Positions 12,005-23,877 of a stretch of DNA of 64,000 nucleotides are shown here, piece after piece. The first letter of the stretch is position 1. Each line of letters starts with the position of its first letter. The DNA comes from Paramecium octaurelia (Eukaryota; Ciliophora; Oligohymenophorea; Peniculida; Parameciidae): positions 442,370-506,369 of the forward strand of contig CAJJDP010000012.1 in the NCBI GenBank assembly GCA_905182995.1. The letters run 5' to 3'. The position numbers and the translations under genes were made by a program. Below the pieces are notes generated by a model, which was not told the origin of the DNA, made no database searches, and saw only the letters and a program-made list of their open reading frames with translations.

Positions 12005-13823
12005 ATGGAAAATTTGTTACCGACTGCAAACCCAATTCTTTAAACTCCGTTTGAATTTACAAACCCTAAATTTGATTATCCTGGCTAGATTGGGTATTTT
12101 ATTTAGTAATTAGTCCCTTGCCTTATTTTCATCATTAATATAAGCCTCCAAAAGATGTTCTTAACTTCGAATGCTGCGATATCGACTTTTTTTAAAGAGA
12201 ATAAACCTAGTTTAAGACATTTCACGAATTGCATAACAATTCAGCCTTGGTTTATTAAAGATTTGTTATCTAAACTCCTAAAGGATAGAATTTTGCATCT
12301 CCGAAATACTCTGGAACTTAACTATTTTCAAAGGGACCCATTCATTTTGACTCTAACTATGAATGTGGCAATCTGTACACTGTACATAGAGTTGCCAATA
12401 AAAAATATAATTTGATATTGCATAATGATACCCAAACTAATGGTTGCACAAGATGGTATTTCTTTAGTGTCAGAACTCCAGAAAGAATGATGCTTCAATT
12501 GAATATTATCAATTTGAGTAAATCAGCATCATATTTAAGTGTCAACCCCTACATTTACACTGCTCGTACTGGATGGTATAGAGGTGGAGATAATGTGTAA
12601 TATTATAAGAACAACTATAAAAAACATCAAGACGCTAACTATTACACCTTATCATTTAGTTATCTCTTTGAAAAAGAAGATATCACCTACTTTGCCTTGT
12701 ATCCACCCTACGGAGTAACAAGTCTCCAATCCTTCTTGAAACCATTGTCGAACTTGTATTTATTTTATCCTAATTTAGATCTTTTTTTAAATTGAAATCA
12801 ATAACTATTAATCCAGGTAATTAATGCCCTGTGATCACTATGGGAGATTCATCTAAGCCTTTAATAGTTATACTGGCAAGATAACACCCTTCAGAAGTGA
12901 TATCTTCGTATGTGGTTGAAGGCATAATTTAATATTTAACAAACGAAGACGGTCAAAATCTGAGAGAGTAATTTTATTTCAAAATTTTACCAATGATGAA
13001 TCCAGATGGTGTTATCCATGGAAACAGTACTACTACACTGTAGGGAATAGACATCAACTAAAAATGGCATAAAGTTAATAAATTAATCCCTAGTGCTCAG
13101 CATGTAAAAGCAATCTTAAAAAAATCCGAAAATTTACATTTGGTTTTAGACTTACATCAAACATTTAATAAGTAAAAAATTAAAAAATATTAATTAGATA
13201 TGGAATAACTTTTGTCGGTAAATATCATCAAGATCAACCATTTATTGCAGCCTTTTAACAAACTTGCAAATACGTTAATTTGAATTAAAGTAAATTTGGA
13301 AAATCAACAAAAATGGAAAATACTCTTCCATTCGCTTTAGGGTAATTTATATTATTTTATTAGATCTATTGTAAAAATGGGTTGCATATTTTAAATGAGA
13401 ATTTCAAATCAAGACGGGAATGGTAAAGATATTTAAATAAAAACCCTTTAATAGATTGGCATTGATATTTGCAAAGCTATTGATCTAACAACAGCTCCTT
13501 AACTTATCAAGGAATTCCCAAAATTCTAATAATAAATGGATATTTCAGATTCTGAATCATGTCACTCTTTTGATGAAAATACTTAAAATAAAAAAAGAAT
13601 TATTAAGAGAAAATTAACAACTATCAACACAGGAAATGAAAATAATCTATCCATTGCAACAACTACAACAACTAAAAAGTCATTTCTTCCATCAAAACTC
13701 AAACCTCTAGGTGATATATCCTAGTACTAAACATCAAATAAAAAGCCAATCCAATCATCCCAATTTAAAACTAGAGTCAGATCTTTTTCAACAAGAGCTC
13801 CTGATTTCTATCTAAAAAATTGA
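12005..13823 (+). CDS. Cytosolic carboxypeptidase-like (M14) protein, catalytic residues partly lost
   Basis: Four introns (20, 23, 26 and 22 nt) leave 576 codons, 575 aa. The N-terminal beta domain of cytosolic carboxypeptidases is recognisable (FECCDIDFF, GNLYTVHRV, TRWYFFSVR), then the zinc carboxypeptidase core: RQHPSE at about 12879-12896 (first two zinc ligands, His and Glu), MNPDGVIHGN, GIDINQKW and LDLHQTF (third ligand His). Such enzymes trim glutamates from tubulin. However, the usual GNYR reads GNST, the usual DLNR reads DINQ, and the C-terminal catalytic Glu of the TLE type is not evident (TLPFALG). It may be an inactive or altered member. The last ~100 residues are low-complexity and serine/threonine-rich. 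Confidence 0.82.
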
Positions 13824-14717
13824 TTAGCATTTACTATTAATATATAAAAGATATTATTTAACTTTTAAATATAAAATTAATAACAGGATTATTTAATATT
13901 GATTTTCTAATTTATTCATAAGTGAATTTATTCCAGATTATCAAAAGATAATATTTTATATAATACTATTAATAAAATTTAAATAAGGAGACTAGTTTAG
14001 CTATAAATATGAATAATCAAGATCCTCTAAGTAGATAAACAAGGATATTTATTATAAGGGACGCTATTTGAAGTAATTCTTTTAAATATACTATGATAAA
14101 AAATTTGCAAAAAGTGTTTATATAAAAACAAAGAGTCCTTAAAAAACATCTGAAGCTCTTATCATAATAAGGATTAATATCATTTAAAATATATTTGATT
14201 TTGTTTGTTATTAAAAAGAATCCTCCTTAAGAAAGTGTTACTTTAATTTTCATTTTTCATTACTTTGATTTGAAGGATAATTAGCAGTTAAAGTACTAAT
14301 TTTTACATATTTATCTGCATGATGGAATTTAAACAAATATAATTCCTTCTAATAAATATATTTAATGTCTATATATAGTATACCAATCTAAATTTTAAAT
14401 TTAGATTAAGCCATGCTTTGAGTATACTATTTAACAGAAGAGCGACCTCGGTATTTTGTGACACTAATAATCAGAAATCGTTTGGACTAAAGTCTCTTTG
14501 CTATAGAATGAAATTTATTTGATCTTTAATTGAAAACAAATAGCAATTTTTGAGAGTATAAATTTTTCAATCCAAAAAAAGTTGTATCAAGAGACTCTAT
14601 ATAATAATTCAACATTCTACTCTAAATTGATTTGAATACATATAACTAAGAAGATAACAAAATTTGAACTAAAAGCGTTAACTTGAAAAAATATTATTTT
14701 ATATGTATTAAATCTGT
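13824..14717. other. Intergenic with a weak open frame
   Basis: Nearly 900 bp without a confident gene. A plus-strand frame without a clear start runs about 13960-14272 (GRYLKQFFQIYYDKKFAKS and onward). It could be a relic or chance. A near-perfect inverted repeat of about 23 bases lies near 14390-14412. Nothing else was found. Confidence 0.35.
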
Positions 14718-15323
14718 TCATTTCTTCTTCTTCTTTTTTTTTTTACCTATTTCTATTTTATGGATTTCTCTCATTTGAGTCTTAAATTCTAATAAATCGT
14801 TTGAGGGAATGACTTTTGGTGGAGGTAATAAAATCAAAATTTCATTAAACTTATTAACTTAAGCCCAATAGGAAGCATTGAATCCATTCTCATCTCTTAA
14901 ATTGATATCAACTCCATAATTTAGTAGTAACACAACTATTTATTTGAATCCTTATCTGGCTGCATAATGTAAACAAGTGAGACCTCTTTTATCCTACAAA
15001 CTTGGATTGGCTCCGTAATCTAAAAGTAACTAACATAATTTAAATTAATTTTTTTCAACTGCATAGTGCAAAGCAGTCTTTTCTCCTACATCATAGTATT
15101 CTTTTAAGTTCGGATTTGCTTTAAATTTCAAGAGAAGTTCTGTAATCTAAGGATGATTTGCTTAGACAGCATATATTAGAGGAGTTGCACCATTAATATT
15201 ACGAGCATCAACGCTGGCTTCCTTATCTTCTATTAGTGAAATGACTTCCTAAACATTTCCATGTGCCACCGCATGGAATAACAGTGGATCCCCTTTAAAT
15301 TGAGGCATAGAAATTGGATTCAT
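14718..15323 (-). CDS. Ankyrin-repeat protein
   Basis: An intronless frame of 202 codons (201 aa). Four to five ankyrin repeats run from about residue 10 to 150, with typical turns: GATPLIYAVQANHPQITELL, TALHYAVEKNQFKLCQLLL, GLTCLHYAARQGFKQIVVLL and DENGFNASYWAQVNKFNEI. Ankyrin repeats bind proteins. No other domain is present, so the partner is unknown. The C-terminus is a run of lysines (codons AAA/AAG) before TGA at 14718-14720. It probably works as a small adaptor in the cytosol or nucleus. Confidence 0.85.
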
Positions 15324-15592
15324 TTCTAATTATAATTATTATAACCAAATTCATAAAAACTTTTATTATATAAACCTTTGAGTTAGAATTCAGTTATAAG
15401 GATCCTTCTTCCTTTTATTAATAAACTCACACTAATAGCTTCAAGTAGTCTTAACTCTCGTTCTAATAACATCAAGAATATTTTATAAATTATTTTAGGT
15501 CTTCCAAACAATATCTAAACCAAATAAACCTTCCAACCAAAATTTTACATTAATTTTTAAATCAAGAAAACTATATATGATTCAATTATTTA

Positions 15593-16518
15593 TCAGATTT
15601 AATCATATTTTATTTCTTTGCCTGTTAGCTCTGTAATATTATCATGATTATTCCTTTTTCTTTTTCTTTCCGCTCTCCATGTTTTAAAAATTTAAATTAG
15701 CAATATTGTACCCATGATATTGTCTTCTAAAATATATATCTATATTCTCTTTTATAAATACCATATATGAGAAATCTGCATTATCATTAAACAAAGTAAA
15801 TAATCTTGCTACGCTTCCTGCATAGTTTTACAATTATGTAAGCAATGACAATTATCCTGTATTTCTATTCCTACAATTTAGTCTTATTTATAAAAATCTA
15901 GCCATAAACACTATTTTTTCATTAAATTATCAACTTACATAAACTCATGTTAATGTATATAGTCATATCGAAGATCCATTATGGTCCTAGACCCACATAT
16001 AGAGGAGTATTGATAGTTATGAAAAAGGCTGCCTTAAACAGCCATTAATGAAAAGACAAATCTTTATCGTAAAACAAGAATAAACTTAAAACAACGCAAT
16101 ATTCTAAACCTACTATTACATTTTCACCATACAAAATAAATTTTGTCTGTTTATATATATTATAAGCGGTTATAAATGAAAATAGGTATAACTATTTATA
16201 TTTGAAATTCATACTTCTGTGTAGTAAGCATTAAAAGATATTCCTTGCGTTGATTAATATTTAAATATCTTAAGAATTTAAGGTAATTAATTCATAATAG
16301 CAAATGCTACCATTAAAATGCTAATTGTTCTACTTATTGTCTATTATGCATTTATAATATACATCCGAAATGCATTCATTTTTCAGTTCTTAATCACCAA
16401 AAAATTAATCATAGCAAATTTCTGAGAATATTATAAGTTTATAGTCTTCATTTGATTAATCATTTTTCTAAGATGTTAATTAAACTGAAAATGAAAATAA
16501 AAGCAAAACAATTAACAT
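15593..16518 (-). CDS. MPDU1-like PQ-loop membrane protein
   Basis: Four introns (22, 23, 28 and 22 nt) leave 277 codons, 276 aa. The start ATG gives a hydrophobic N-terminus like a signal sequence (MLIVLLLFSFSVQL). The first PQ-loop reads AIMNQLPQILKIFKYQSTQG, followed by AYNIYKQTKFILYGE. The second repeat carries RLNCRNRNTGQLS in place of a strict PQ, then YAGSVARLFTLF. This order and spacing match MPDU1, the ER protein needed for use of mannose- and glucose-phosphate-dolichol in N-glycosylation and GPI synthesis. The C-terminus is basic (KTWRAERKRKRN). PQ-loop families include sugar and amino-acid transporters, but the match along the length favours MPDU1. Confidence 0.82.
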
Positions 16519-17284
16519 TACAAATTAAATTTATTATTTATTAATAAATTTTAGCAGACTTTGTATTTTTTCATTCATTAACCAATTAAAATTACCAATA
16601 AATCATTTGTTTAAAATAAATAGACAAAAATCATCACTTGTATATAAATTAATAATCAAAATATAAGATTTGAAGGTTCTTAAAAAATTTTGTTTGATTT
16701 GATTCTTCAATTTTCTAATATAGTTTACATATATGTTAATGTTAAGTTGAAATAATTATCCAGAATTTTTCATTGTTTCAAACCACCTATTTAAACATTT
16801 TAGTTACTATAAACGTAAAAAAATCTGTCTATTCTTTTAATGTTCTCTAAGCATTTTATTAAAGAGTTCCTGTTATTTTCAGCTAGAGCAAAGTCAGATT
16901 TCCTTTCTCCTGTTTCTAAAATTTACAGGTTACAAAGTAAATTTTGCAGCATATTCAAATATTATCTACCGAGGCTATTTACTACTTTAATTACTGATAC
17001 CCTTATAAATCAAACAAAATATGTGTACAGAGTTATTTTTAATTAAAATTTTGAACAGATCAAATTAGGAAGATTTAATTTACCAATAAGTTAAGGTGAA
17101 ATAAATATTTATTTACTTAACTCATGTAAATATTGATTAGCATTGTAAATTTATCATAGATAAATCTTGCTACGACAATCCACTTAAATATTAACAAATT
17201 TTGAATCTAAAATCTGGCATAGAATAAAAATATAAATTAGAGGATATTAATATATAAATAAATATAATTTATATCGTAAAAATA
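16519..17284. other. Intergenic spacer between divergent genes
   Basis: About 765 bp between the divergent MPDU1-like and DHHC genes. Frames on either strand are broken by TGA or lack starts. No RNA gene or repeat array was found. It presumably holds both promoters. Confidence 0.4.
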
Positions 17285-18632
17285 ATGAGAATATAGCACT
17301 TTGATAATTCTCTCCTGATTGGAAAGTTTTGGATAGGATCACTATCTGATTCCTTTATGATAGTATTCGTCTTAGGCTCTTATGCTATGCTTCAATGTAA
17401 TCTATATGTTAATTGCTCCAAATAGGTTATTTTCTCTATTTTTTTTCTGAAGATTTCTAGCTTACGAATTCATGGGTGAGTTGGACGTGTGTGCTCCTGT
17501 TTTTGTATAGTTATTTATGCGGAACTTTTACAGAACCTGGAGTGGTAAGAAGACCTTAACCTGATGATGAAGAATCTTTTGGATCAATGAAATCAAATAG
17601 AAAAGAAAAAAATGAAAAGATTGGGGAATACTTCCACGAAAGGTTTTGCTCAAGGTGTAAAGTCATGAGGCCTCCAAAAACAAGTCATTGTTATAATTGT
17701 AATAATTGCGTGAAGATGTACGATCAGTATGATATGAATATAAAATATAAGTCATTGCACATTTATGAGTAATTGCATAGGATTAAGAAATTACAGATAT
17801 TTCATTGGATGGATGTATACTCTTGTCCTTTAATGTATTGTGTGGTATATTGTCCTGTTTCAACATACATATCAAATGTTTAGTTTGTAAGAAGCAATCG
17901 ATAAATTATATAAGTCAGATTATATACAATATTCAGCTTTGGTTTTCATAATGTCACTTTGTTGTAGTTGTACTTTTTAGTAAATATTTTATTTATTTTA
18001 CAGTTTACATGGGTTGTTTTAATCTTGTTTGAGTTTGTTAATCATCAGTTGCATTGTAGTTTTTTTATATGGCAATTACGATTTTGATAAGAAATATTAT
18101 GAAAACTATTTTTGTAGTCTAATATTTGTGATTGTTACTTTACCAGGAGCATTAATGTATAATTTAATAAAACGTTTTTAGGGCTTTATCGGTTTCCTTA
18201 AGTTAATCTATTCATTTGGCAATTGGGGTTAATCAAAAGGAGTGGTCAGTATTGACAAGATAAGTTAATTTAAATAGCATCAGAGAAACTAATATTGAAT
18301 TAAGCCCTTCTGCTAATTTGGATTAAACTAATTAATATGAATAAGTTGAAACTCAAAGTACTGATCTTGTTAAGGAATCAGAGGAGGACAAACAATTAAG
18401 ATAAAAAGTTTAAGATGAAATTGAAAATAATCCAGAATTAAGAGGCACTTTATCAAAGGAGAAAATGGAATATATATTTTAACAGAGAAGAAACTATTAT
18501 TAAAAGTAAAAGGTGATTGAAGATGCAAAATAATAAGTTTAAACTTATAAAAGTAAAGCTTCCCTACAAAATTATTTTATTAATTTAAAAAAGTTACTAT
18601 TTGACAAAATTTGCTAAAGTGAGTTATATTGA
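17285..18632 (+). CDS. DHHC-type protein S-palmitoyltransferase
   Basis: An integral membrane enzyme that attaches palmitate to cysteines of proteins. Two membrane segments precede the cysteine-rich domain, which reads FCSRCKVMRPPKTSHCYNCN, then NCVKMYDHHCTFMSNCIGLR after removal of a 25-nt intron at 17727-17751. The intron falls inside the catalytic Asp-His-His-Cys and ends in AAG. Two more membrane segments follow (LVLQCIVWYIVLF; LIISCIVVFLYG), then a charged, glutamine-rich cytosolic tail. At least three introns are needed. The first (about 35 nt, ending TAG) and one near 18250-18280 are less certain. Stop at 18630-18632. The expected size of about 420 aa is normal for the family. Confidence 0.85.
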
Positions 18633-18659
18633 ATTCATATTAAATATAGATATTCAATT

Positions 18660-19310
18660 TCAATTTTATGAATCCAATATTATTATCTTGATTTCTGATT
18701 TCTTGATATATTATTATTCTTGTGAAGGTGTTGGATAATTTAAATTAGAATAAACTTGACCAAGACTTTCTTGACTAAATATGTCGATCTTAATTGCATT
18801 GTTGTAATAGGTCTATTGACTATATACAATGTCAATTATTATGAGACAATTATAAATGCAGGTTCAATTCTTTTAATAACTCAAAAAACTTTTCTTCCTT
18901 TATAAACTCTCCTATTAAATAAAACTTTATTTATTCTCATTATTTTTATAGTTTAAAAGCTAATGGTGTAACAAGAGTAACACTCTCTTATATAAAGGAA
19001 TATCTGGTATAAATTTCGCTTTTATTTAAAAAAAATCTTTAAAATATTGAATTGCGCATATTCTACTCTAAATGATATCAATACTTAATTTCTTATGAGT
19101 GATTTGGCTGTAATTTTTACCATAGTCAAATTACAAATTCAGTAAATGCCAATTACTTATTCTAATTCATTGAACTCTATCATTTTGCACAATCTTAAAT
19201 GCATTTTTTATAGATAACTTTATTCAATTTTAGTCATCACTTGAAGGAGGTGGTTCAAAATAAATATAAATTCTTTATACTAAGGTCTTATGTTAATGAA
19301 TAAATGCCAT
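18660..19310 (-). pseudogene. Ambiguous frame with three TGA codons, possible gene relic
   Basis: From an ATG at 19310 one frame runs 217 codons to 18660 with TGA at codons 29, 48 and 149 (19224-19226, 19167-19169, 18864-18866). Parts read like protein (FEPPPSSDD; QESLGQVYSNLNYPTPSQE). Yet three TGAs in 217 codons is close to chance, and the opposite strand is also open for about 170 codons here without a start. I therefore hold this as an unresolved relic. The rest of 18633-19773 has no supported gene. Confidence 0.22.
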
Positions 19311-19773
19311 TATTGATTGTTTCTTGATTTTCTTCCAGTTTTTTTAAGCCTATTTTAATGAGTCTATTAAATTCAAAATTAAAATTTGATTAAGGGATAT
19401 ATATAAATAAACATAATATTCCTTGATACTAAATATCAGCATGGACAACTAAGGATTAAACACTCAAAATTAATCAAGAATTATATATAATCTTATTGAA
19501 TATCTAATAAATATACTTTTAATATAAATTGGGTTATTGTTCGTTTTGATGAAATTGGTAGAAAAAAGGTAGTGTCCATTTTTTTGTTTGTTTTTAAGAG
19601 ATCTTTTTATTTAAATGATGATTATAGCCTATAGGAGGAAAATGAACTGCAATTTGAAATTGAGTATTGATATTAAAAATTTGAATTTACATAATTCTAT
19701 TATAAAGTTGTTTAACATATTTAACAGAATAATTATTAAAAATCAAATTTATTATTTAACTAATTCTATTAAA

Positions 19774-21504
19774 ATGATGTAAATGGAAAAATAGATTGGA
19801 ATATATTGTCAAGATGACTAACATTTCCATAGAGGGCGGAAAATAAAATACTTGATGGTCAAAAAAGATAAGGGTTCGATTCAAAAAAGGTTATTCTGTG
19901 ACGAATGTTTCTTCGGACAGTATAACTCTTTACAATAACATTGCTGTAATCTTGAGGAGGTACAATCCTTAATAATTAATTAAAGCTTATAAAAGGCAGA
20001 AATTATGAGGCTTTTAAATACACTAAATTTGATAGCGATTATAAACAATAATATTTCAATTACGCTAGAAATCACCATCCTTATTTAGACACTGAATTTA
20101 TTTAAAATGTATAACAATTTTATTATACCTAGATGATTTCATCTTTAGAGGAAGAAATACTATCAAAGATTCAAGATCTGATAGATTTATTTAAGAAATA
20201 AATTGAGGTATATCTAAATGAAGTAAATAAATGGACTGAAAATCCAAGAATCACTAACTATTTTAATTGTGATGAATTAAAGGAGGTCTTACTTAATGAA
20301 AAATTTGAAAGAAGTCCAGAAATGTTTAAAGAATTAAATGAAAAGGCTGAAATTTATGTTGAGAAAATAAATAAGGTTGATTAGAAAATTGATGAAGAAG
20401 GTATTTTCAAAATAGATGAAATTGTTAGCAAATAAAAACATTTGTAAGCCTTTATAATATTTAAATAGTTTTAACCTAGATAGATTCAATGCTGGTTTTA
20501 AAGATATAATGCAATCAATCTAAAAAATAGAAGAAAGAACATTTTCAGATTATAAATTTTAGACATCTACTTTAGCCACTCCATATTTTGAAACTATAGT
20601 TAAAAAAATTGCACCAGGAGAGGAAGAAAAATTCTCAAAAAATATGATAAGAATTTATAGGATGACTCAACATGGATCAAATTATTAAACATTATAAAAA
20701 ATAGATTTATTATAAAAAGCCAATACAATTACTATAATTTAAACAAAGAACAATTGCATATTTGGAGTTTATACTTGTATTGCAAATCCTGAAAAATCAA
20801 TTCTATTTTAAATGAATAAAGAACAATTTTTTTAGATCAAAAAAAACAAGAAACCTCTTCAATTAAATTTATAGGCGAATAAGGAAAATTGGATTTTGAA
20901 ATTTGGAGATGAGGATATTGTTATAAATTCTACATTTACACAATGTGTATCTAAATTAGGAAATGGTTTTGATATTAGTGGATCTGAAATTTCCAATTCA
21001 GAAGAATATCTTGCAAATTCTAAAAAATTTGATGTTTATGATATCGAAATTTTCTAAACTTCTTAGCCAATACCCATCCGAATAACCCCACCTCTAATCA
21101 TTCAGAACCAAATCCCTCAAAGAACCTCTCAAGGAACCTAACAAATACCCTCTCAAGGAACCTCACTGATATCAATACCCCCACTCGGATCACAAGGATT
21201 TACACCCCTATCCGGATCACAAGGATCTACACCCCCAACCGGATCACAAGGATTTACACCACCACCCGGATCACAAGGATTTACACCACCACCCGGATCA
21301 CAAGGATTTACACCACCACCCGGATCACAAGGATTTACACCACCATAAATAATCGGACCCCAAACGGGTTTGCAATAGAAAACGAATTTTGTAACTCAAG
21401 ACCTAGATCGAAATGCATTATAAATCTTGAATAACCCAATTTAAAATGGTTAAAAACCAACAGCGTTAAATATAAATCAGACTCTTTAGTCAAATCCTAA
21501 ATGA
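19774..21504 (+). CDS. B-box zinc finger / coiled-coil / TLDc protein
   Basis: Two introns (26 nt ending AAG, and 25 nt) leave 560 codons, 559 aa. Residues about 8-60 contain a Cys/His zinc-finger-like block (CQDDQHFHRG, CDECFFGQYN, HCCN) resembling a B-box. A long helical region follows. Residues about 290-425 form a TLDc domain: RIYRMTQHGSN, TIIQTKNNCIFGVYTC, WILKFGDEDIVIN, then the terminal strand KKFDVYDIEIF. TLDc proteins protect against oxidative stress or regulate V-ATPase. The tail after about residue 430 is proline- and glutamine-rich and includes a nonapeptide minisatellite. Start: two adjacent ATGs at 19774 and 19777, with a third at 19783. Confidence 0.82.
21187..21345 (+). repeat. 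27-nt coding minisatellite (GSQGFTPPP units)
   Basis: Six units of 27 nt encode nine-residue repeats: GSQGFTPLS, GSQGSTPPT, three GSQGFTPPP, and a last eight-residue GSQGFTPP. The later units are nearly identical at DNA level, the early ones diverged. It lies in the TLDc protein's tail. The next contig (from 22572) begins inside this array, so the true copy number is uncertain. Confidence 0.9.
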
Positions 21505-21789
21505 AGTTTTATAATAAAAAATTATTAAATAATTATAATTATTAGAATTTTAACATATTTGATAAAGTCGATTTATTAATTTTTCATATTTGTTAGAAAC
21601 TTAATTCTAAATGTTAGAGTTATAAATAATTGTTGGATTTTTTAAATTTATTTCCCTACATTTCAGATACTGGATTAAAATTGGCTTGACTTTTAGTTGA
21701 AATTAATTATTTCAGGATTAACCTTTGTATTGAGGTATTAAATTATAGTTAACCAATTTATCAAAATAATTGATTCTGAATTTAAGAAA

Positions 21790-22005
21790 ATGATTTATTT
21801 TGATCAAAATATAGAAAGAAATGAATTCTATATCTTGAGAAATTTAAGTTGCTATTTGTTTTTTTATATTAAAATGAATAATCTCGATATTTTTTAGAAT
21901 TTGAGTTTATCGAATAATTTGGATCATATACGAGCAAAGGATTATGAGGATGTTTATATTTTAAAATACAGACTAAAGTTAGGAAGAATAATAAATTAAG
22001 AATGA
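21790..22005 (+). CDS. Small open frame of doubtful status
   Basis: ATG to TGA over 72 codons (71 aa), lying between the TLDc and Spt4 genes. It reads MIYFDQNIERNEFYILR and then an acidic/basic mix with no motif. The length is within chance. The artefactual repeat of this region carries it again at 23097-23312. The rest of 21505-22076 is AT-rich spacer. Confidence 0.25.
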
Positions 22006-22076
22006 TAAGTTGATTATAAATAATTTTACTTTGAATAATTTTACTTTGAATAATTTATAATAATAATACACTAAAT

Positions 22077-22385
22077 ATGTAGTCTGAATCTGATATGTCT
22101 GAATATGATGAAAAGAAGTTTGTATTACCAAAATCGACCAAAGATCTTAAAGCTTGTTAGTAATGTGGAATGGTATTGACGGTTGAGTAATGGAATAGGG
22201 AAGCGGAGTGCCCAAATTCTTGCAATGCTTCATAGACTAAGTTATTTTCAGGGTAAAATTTAGTTATAAATTAATGTAGTATGATATGTGTTCTGAAGCC
22301 ATCACAAAGTTGGGTAATGAGGAAATTGGGGAATCCTAAGAGTATTCACCCAGGATTATATGCAATAGATGTTTAGGCAGATTGA
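22077..22385 (+). CDS. SPT4: Spt4 transcription elongation factor (first assembled copy)
   Basis: One 27-nt intron (22253-22279) leaves 94 codons, 93 aa, the usual Spt4 size. Spt4 pairs with Spt5 (DSIF) to keep RNA polymerase II processive. The zinc ribbon reads ACQQCGMVLTVEQW then CPNSCN. The second half gives MICVLKPSQSWVMRK and HPGLYAIDV, matching the family (SWVA..., PGVYAV). The start is ATG TAG, that is Met-Gln. The same gene appears again at 23384-23692 because of the unmerged contig overlap. Confidence 0.9.
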
Positions 22386-22439
22386 AAATAAAGATATATA
22401 AATAGATAATATTGTACTTATGCTTAAAATAAATTGTTT

Positions 22440-22570
22440 TCATTCCTCTTTGTTTGGCTTTACTCTCTTGGCATTCTTTCTCTTTCTTCTTCCTTCTCTG
22501 CCTTATCCAAATGGTGAAGTGACAGCAAAATCAACCAACTTTTCAGATTCGACTCTGACTAAGAATGATG
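22440..22570 (-). pseudogene. Truncated copy of the RPS9 3' exon at a contig end
   Basis: The last 131 bases of the left contig repeat the C-terminal exon of the uS4 gene (complete at 23747-24356). The cut is made by the N at 22571, so this is an assembly product and not a decayed gene. Confidence 0.88.
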
Positions 22571-22571
22571 N
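22571..22571. other. Single-N assembly gap
   Basis: The N is followed by sequence starting inside the TLDc minisatellite (from CCCGGATCAC) and repeating 21265-22570. Confidence 0.92.
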
Positions 22572-23877
22572 CCCGGATCACAAGGATTTACACCACCACC
22601 CGGATCACAAGGATTTACACCACCACCCGGATCACAAGGATTTACACCACCATAAATAATCGGACCCCAAACGGGTTTGCAATAGAAAACGAATTTTGTA
22701 ACTCAAGACCTAGATCGAAATGCATTATAAATCTTGAATAACCCAATTTAAAATGGTTAAAAACCAACAGCGTTAAATATAAATCAGACTCTTTAGTCAA
22801 ATCCTAAATGAAGTTTTATAATAAAAAATTATTAAATAATTATAATTATTAGAATTTTAACATATTTGATAAAGTCGATTTATTAATTTTTCATATTTGT
22901 TAGAAACTTAATTCTAAATGTTAGAGTTATAAATAATTGTTGGATTTTTTAAATTTATTTCCCTACATTTCAGATACTGGATTAAAATTGGCTTGACTTT
23001 TAGTTGAAATTAATTATTTCAGGATTAACCTTTGTATTGAGGTATTAAATTATAGTTAACCAATTTATCAAAATAATTGATTCTGAATTTAAGAAAATGA
23101 TTTATTTTGATCAAAATATAGAAAGAAATGAATTCTATATCTTGAGAAATTTAAGTTGCTATTTGTTTTTTTATATTAAAATGAATAATCTCGATATTTT
23201 TTAGAATTTGAGTTTATCGAATAATTTGGATCATATACGAGCAAAGGATTATGAGGATGTTTATATTTTAAAATACAGACTAAAGTTAGGAAGAATAATA
23301 AATTAAGAATGATAAGTTGATTATAAATAATTTTACTTTGAATAATTTTACTTTGAATAATTTATAATAATAATACACTAAATATGTAGTCTGAATCTGA
23401 TATGTCTGAATATGATGAAAAGAAGTTTGTATTACCAAAATCGACCAAAGATCTTAAAGCTTGTTAGTAATGTGGAATGGTATTGACGGTTGAGTAATGG
23501 AATAGGGAAGCGGAGTGCCCAAATTCTTGCAATGCTTCATAGACTAAGTTATTTTCAGGGTAAAATTTAGTTATAAATTAATGTAGTATGATATGTGTTC
23601 TGAAGCCATCACAAAGTTGGGTAATGAGGAAATTGGGGAATCCTAAGAGTATTCACCCAGGATTATATGCAATAGATGTTTAGGCAGATTGAAAATAAAG
23701 ATATATAAATAGATAATATTGTACTTATGCTTAAAATAAATTGTTTTCATTCCTCTTTGTTTGGCTTTACTCTCTTGGCATTCTTTCTCTTTCTTCTTCC
23801 TTCTCTGCCTTATCCAAATGGTGAAGTGACAGCAAAATCAACCAACTTTTCAGATTCGACTCTGACTAAGAATGATG
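22572..23877. repeat. Artefactual second copy of 21265-22570
   Basis: Every landmark recurs at an offset of 1307: three minisatellite units, the TLDc stop (22809-22811), the small frame, Spt4 and the RPS9 3' exon. No differences were noticed by eye. After 23877 the sequence continues into the rest of RPS9, so only one copy is real. Confidence 0.92.
23384..23692 (+). CDS. SPT4: Spt4 (second assembled copy, same locus)
   Basis: Same coding sequence and intron as 22077-22385. It lies on the contig that continues into an intact RPS9 gene. Treat both as one gene. Confidence 0.88.

Noticed and set aside
16840-17046. A plus-strand frame between the MPDU1-like and DHHC genes
   Set aside because: No motif, no intron support and a length within chance. 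The opposite strand is equally unconvincing.
19868-19884. A tRNA T-loop-like sequence (GGGTTCGATTC)
   Set aside because: It lies inside the coding exon of the TLDc protein and no acceptor or anticodon arms pair around it.
21187-21345. Direct repeats that could suggest a CRISPR-like array
   Set aside because: The 27-nt units are contiguous without spacers, stay in frame and encode nonapeptides.
22420-22659. A plus-strand frame beginning with a very hydrophobic stretch, like a secreted protein
   Set aside because: It is the antisense of the RPS9 C-terminal exon, and part of it crosses the N gap. The same frame recurs at 23727 in the artefactual copy.
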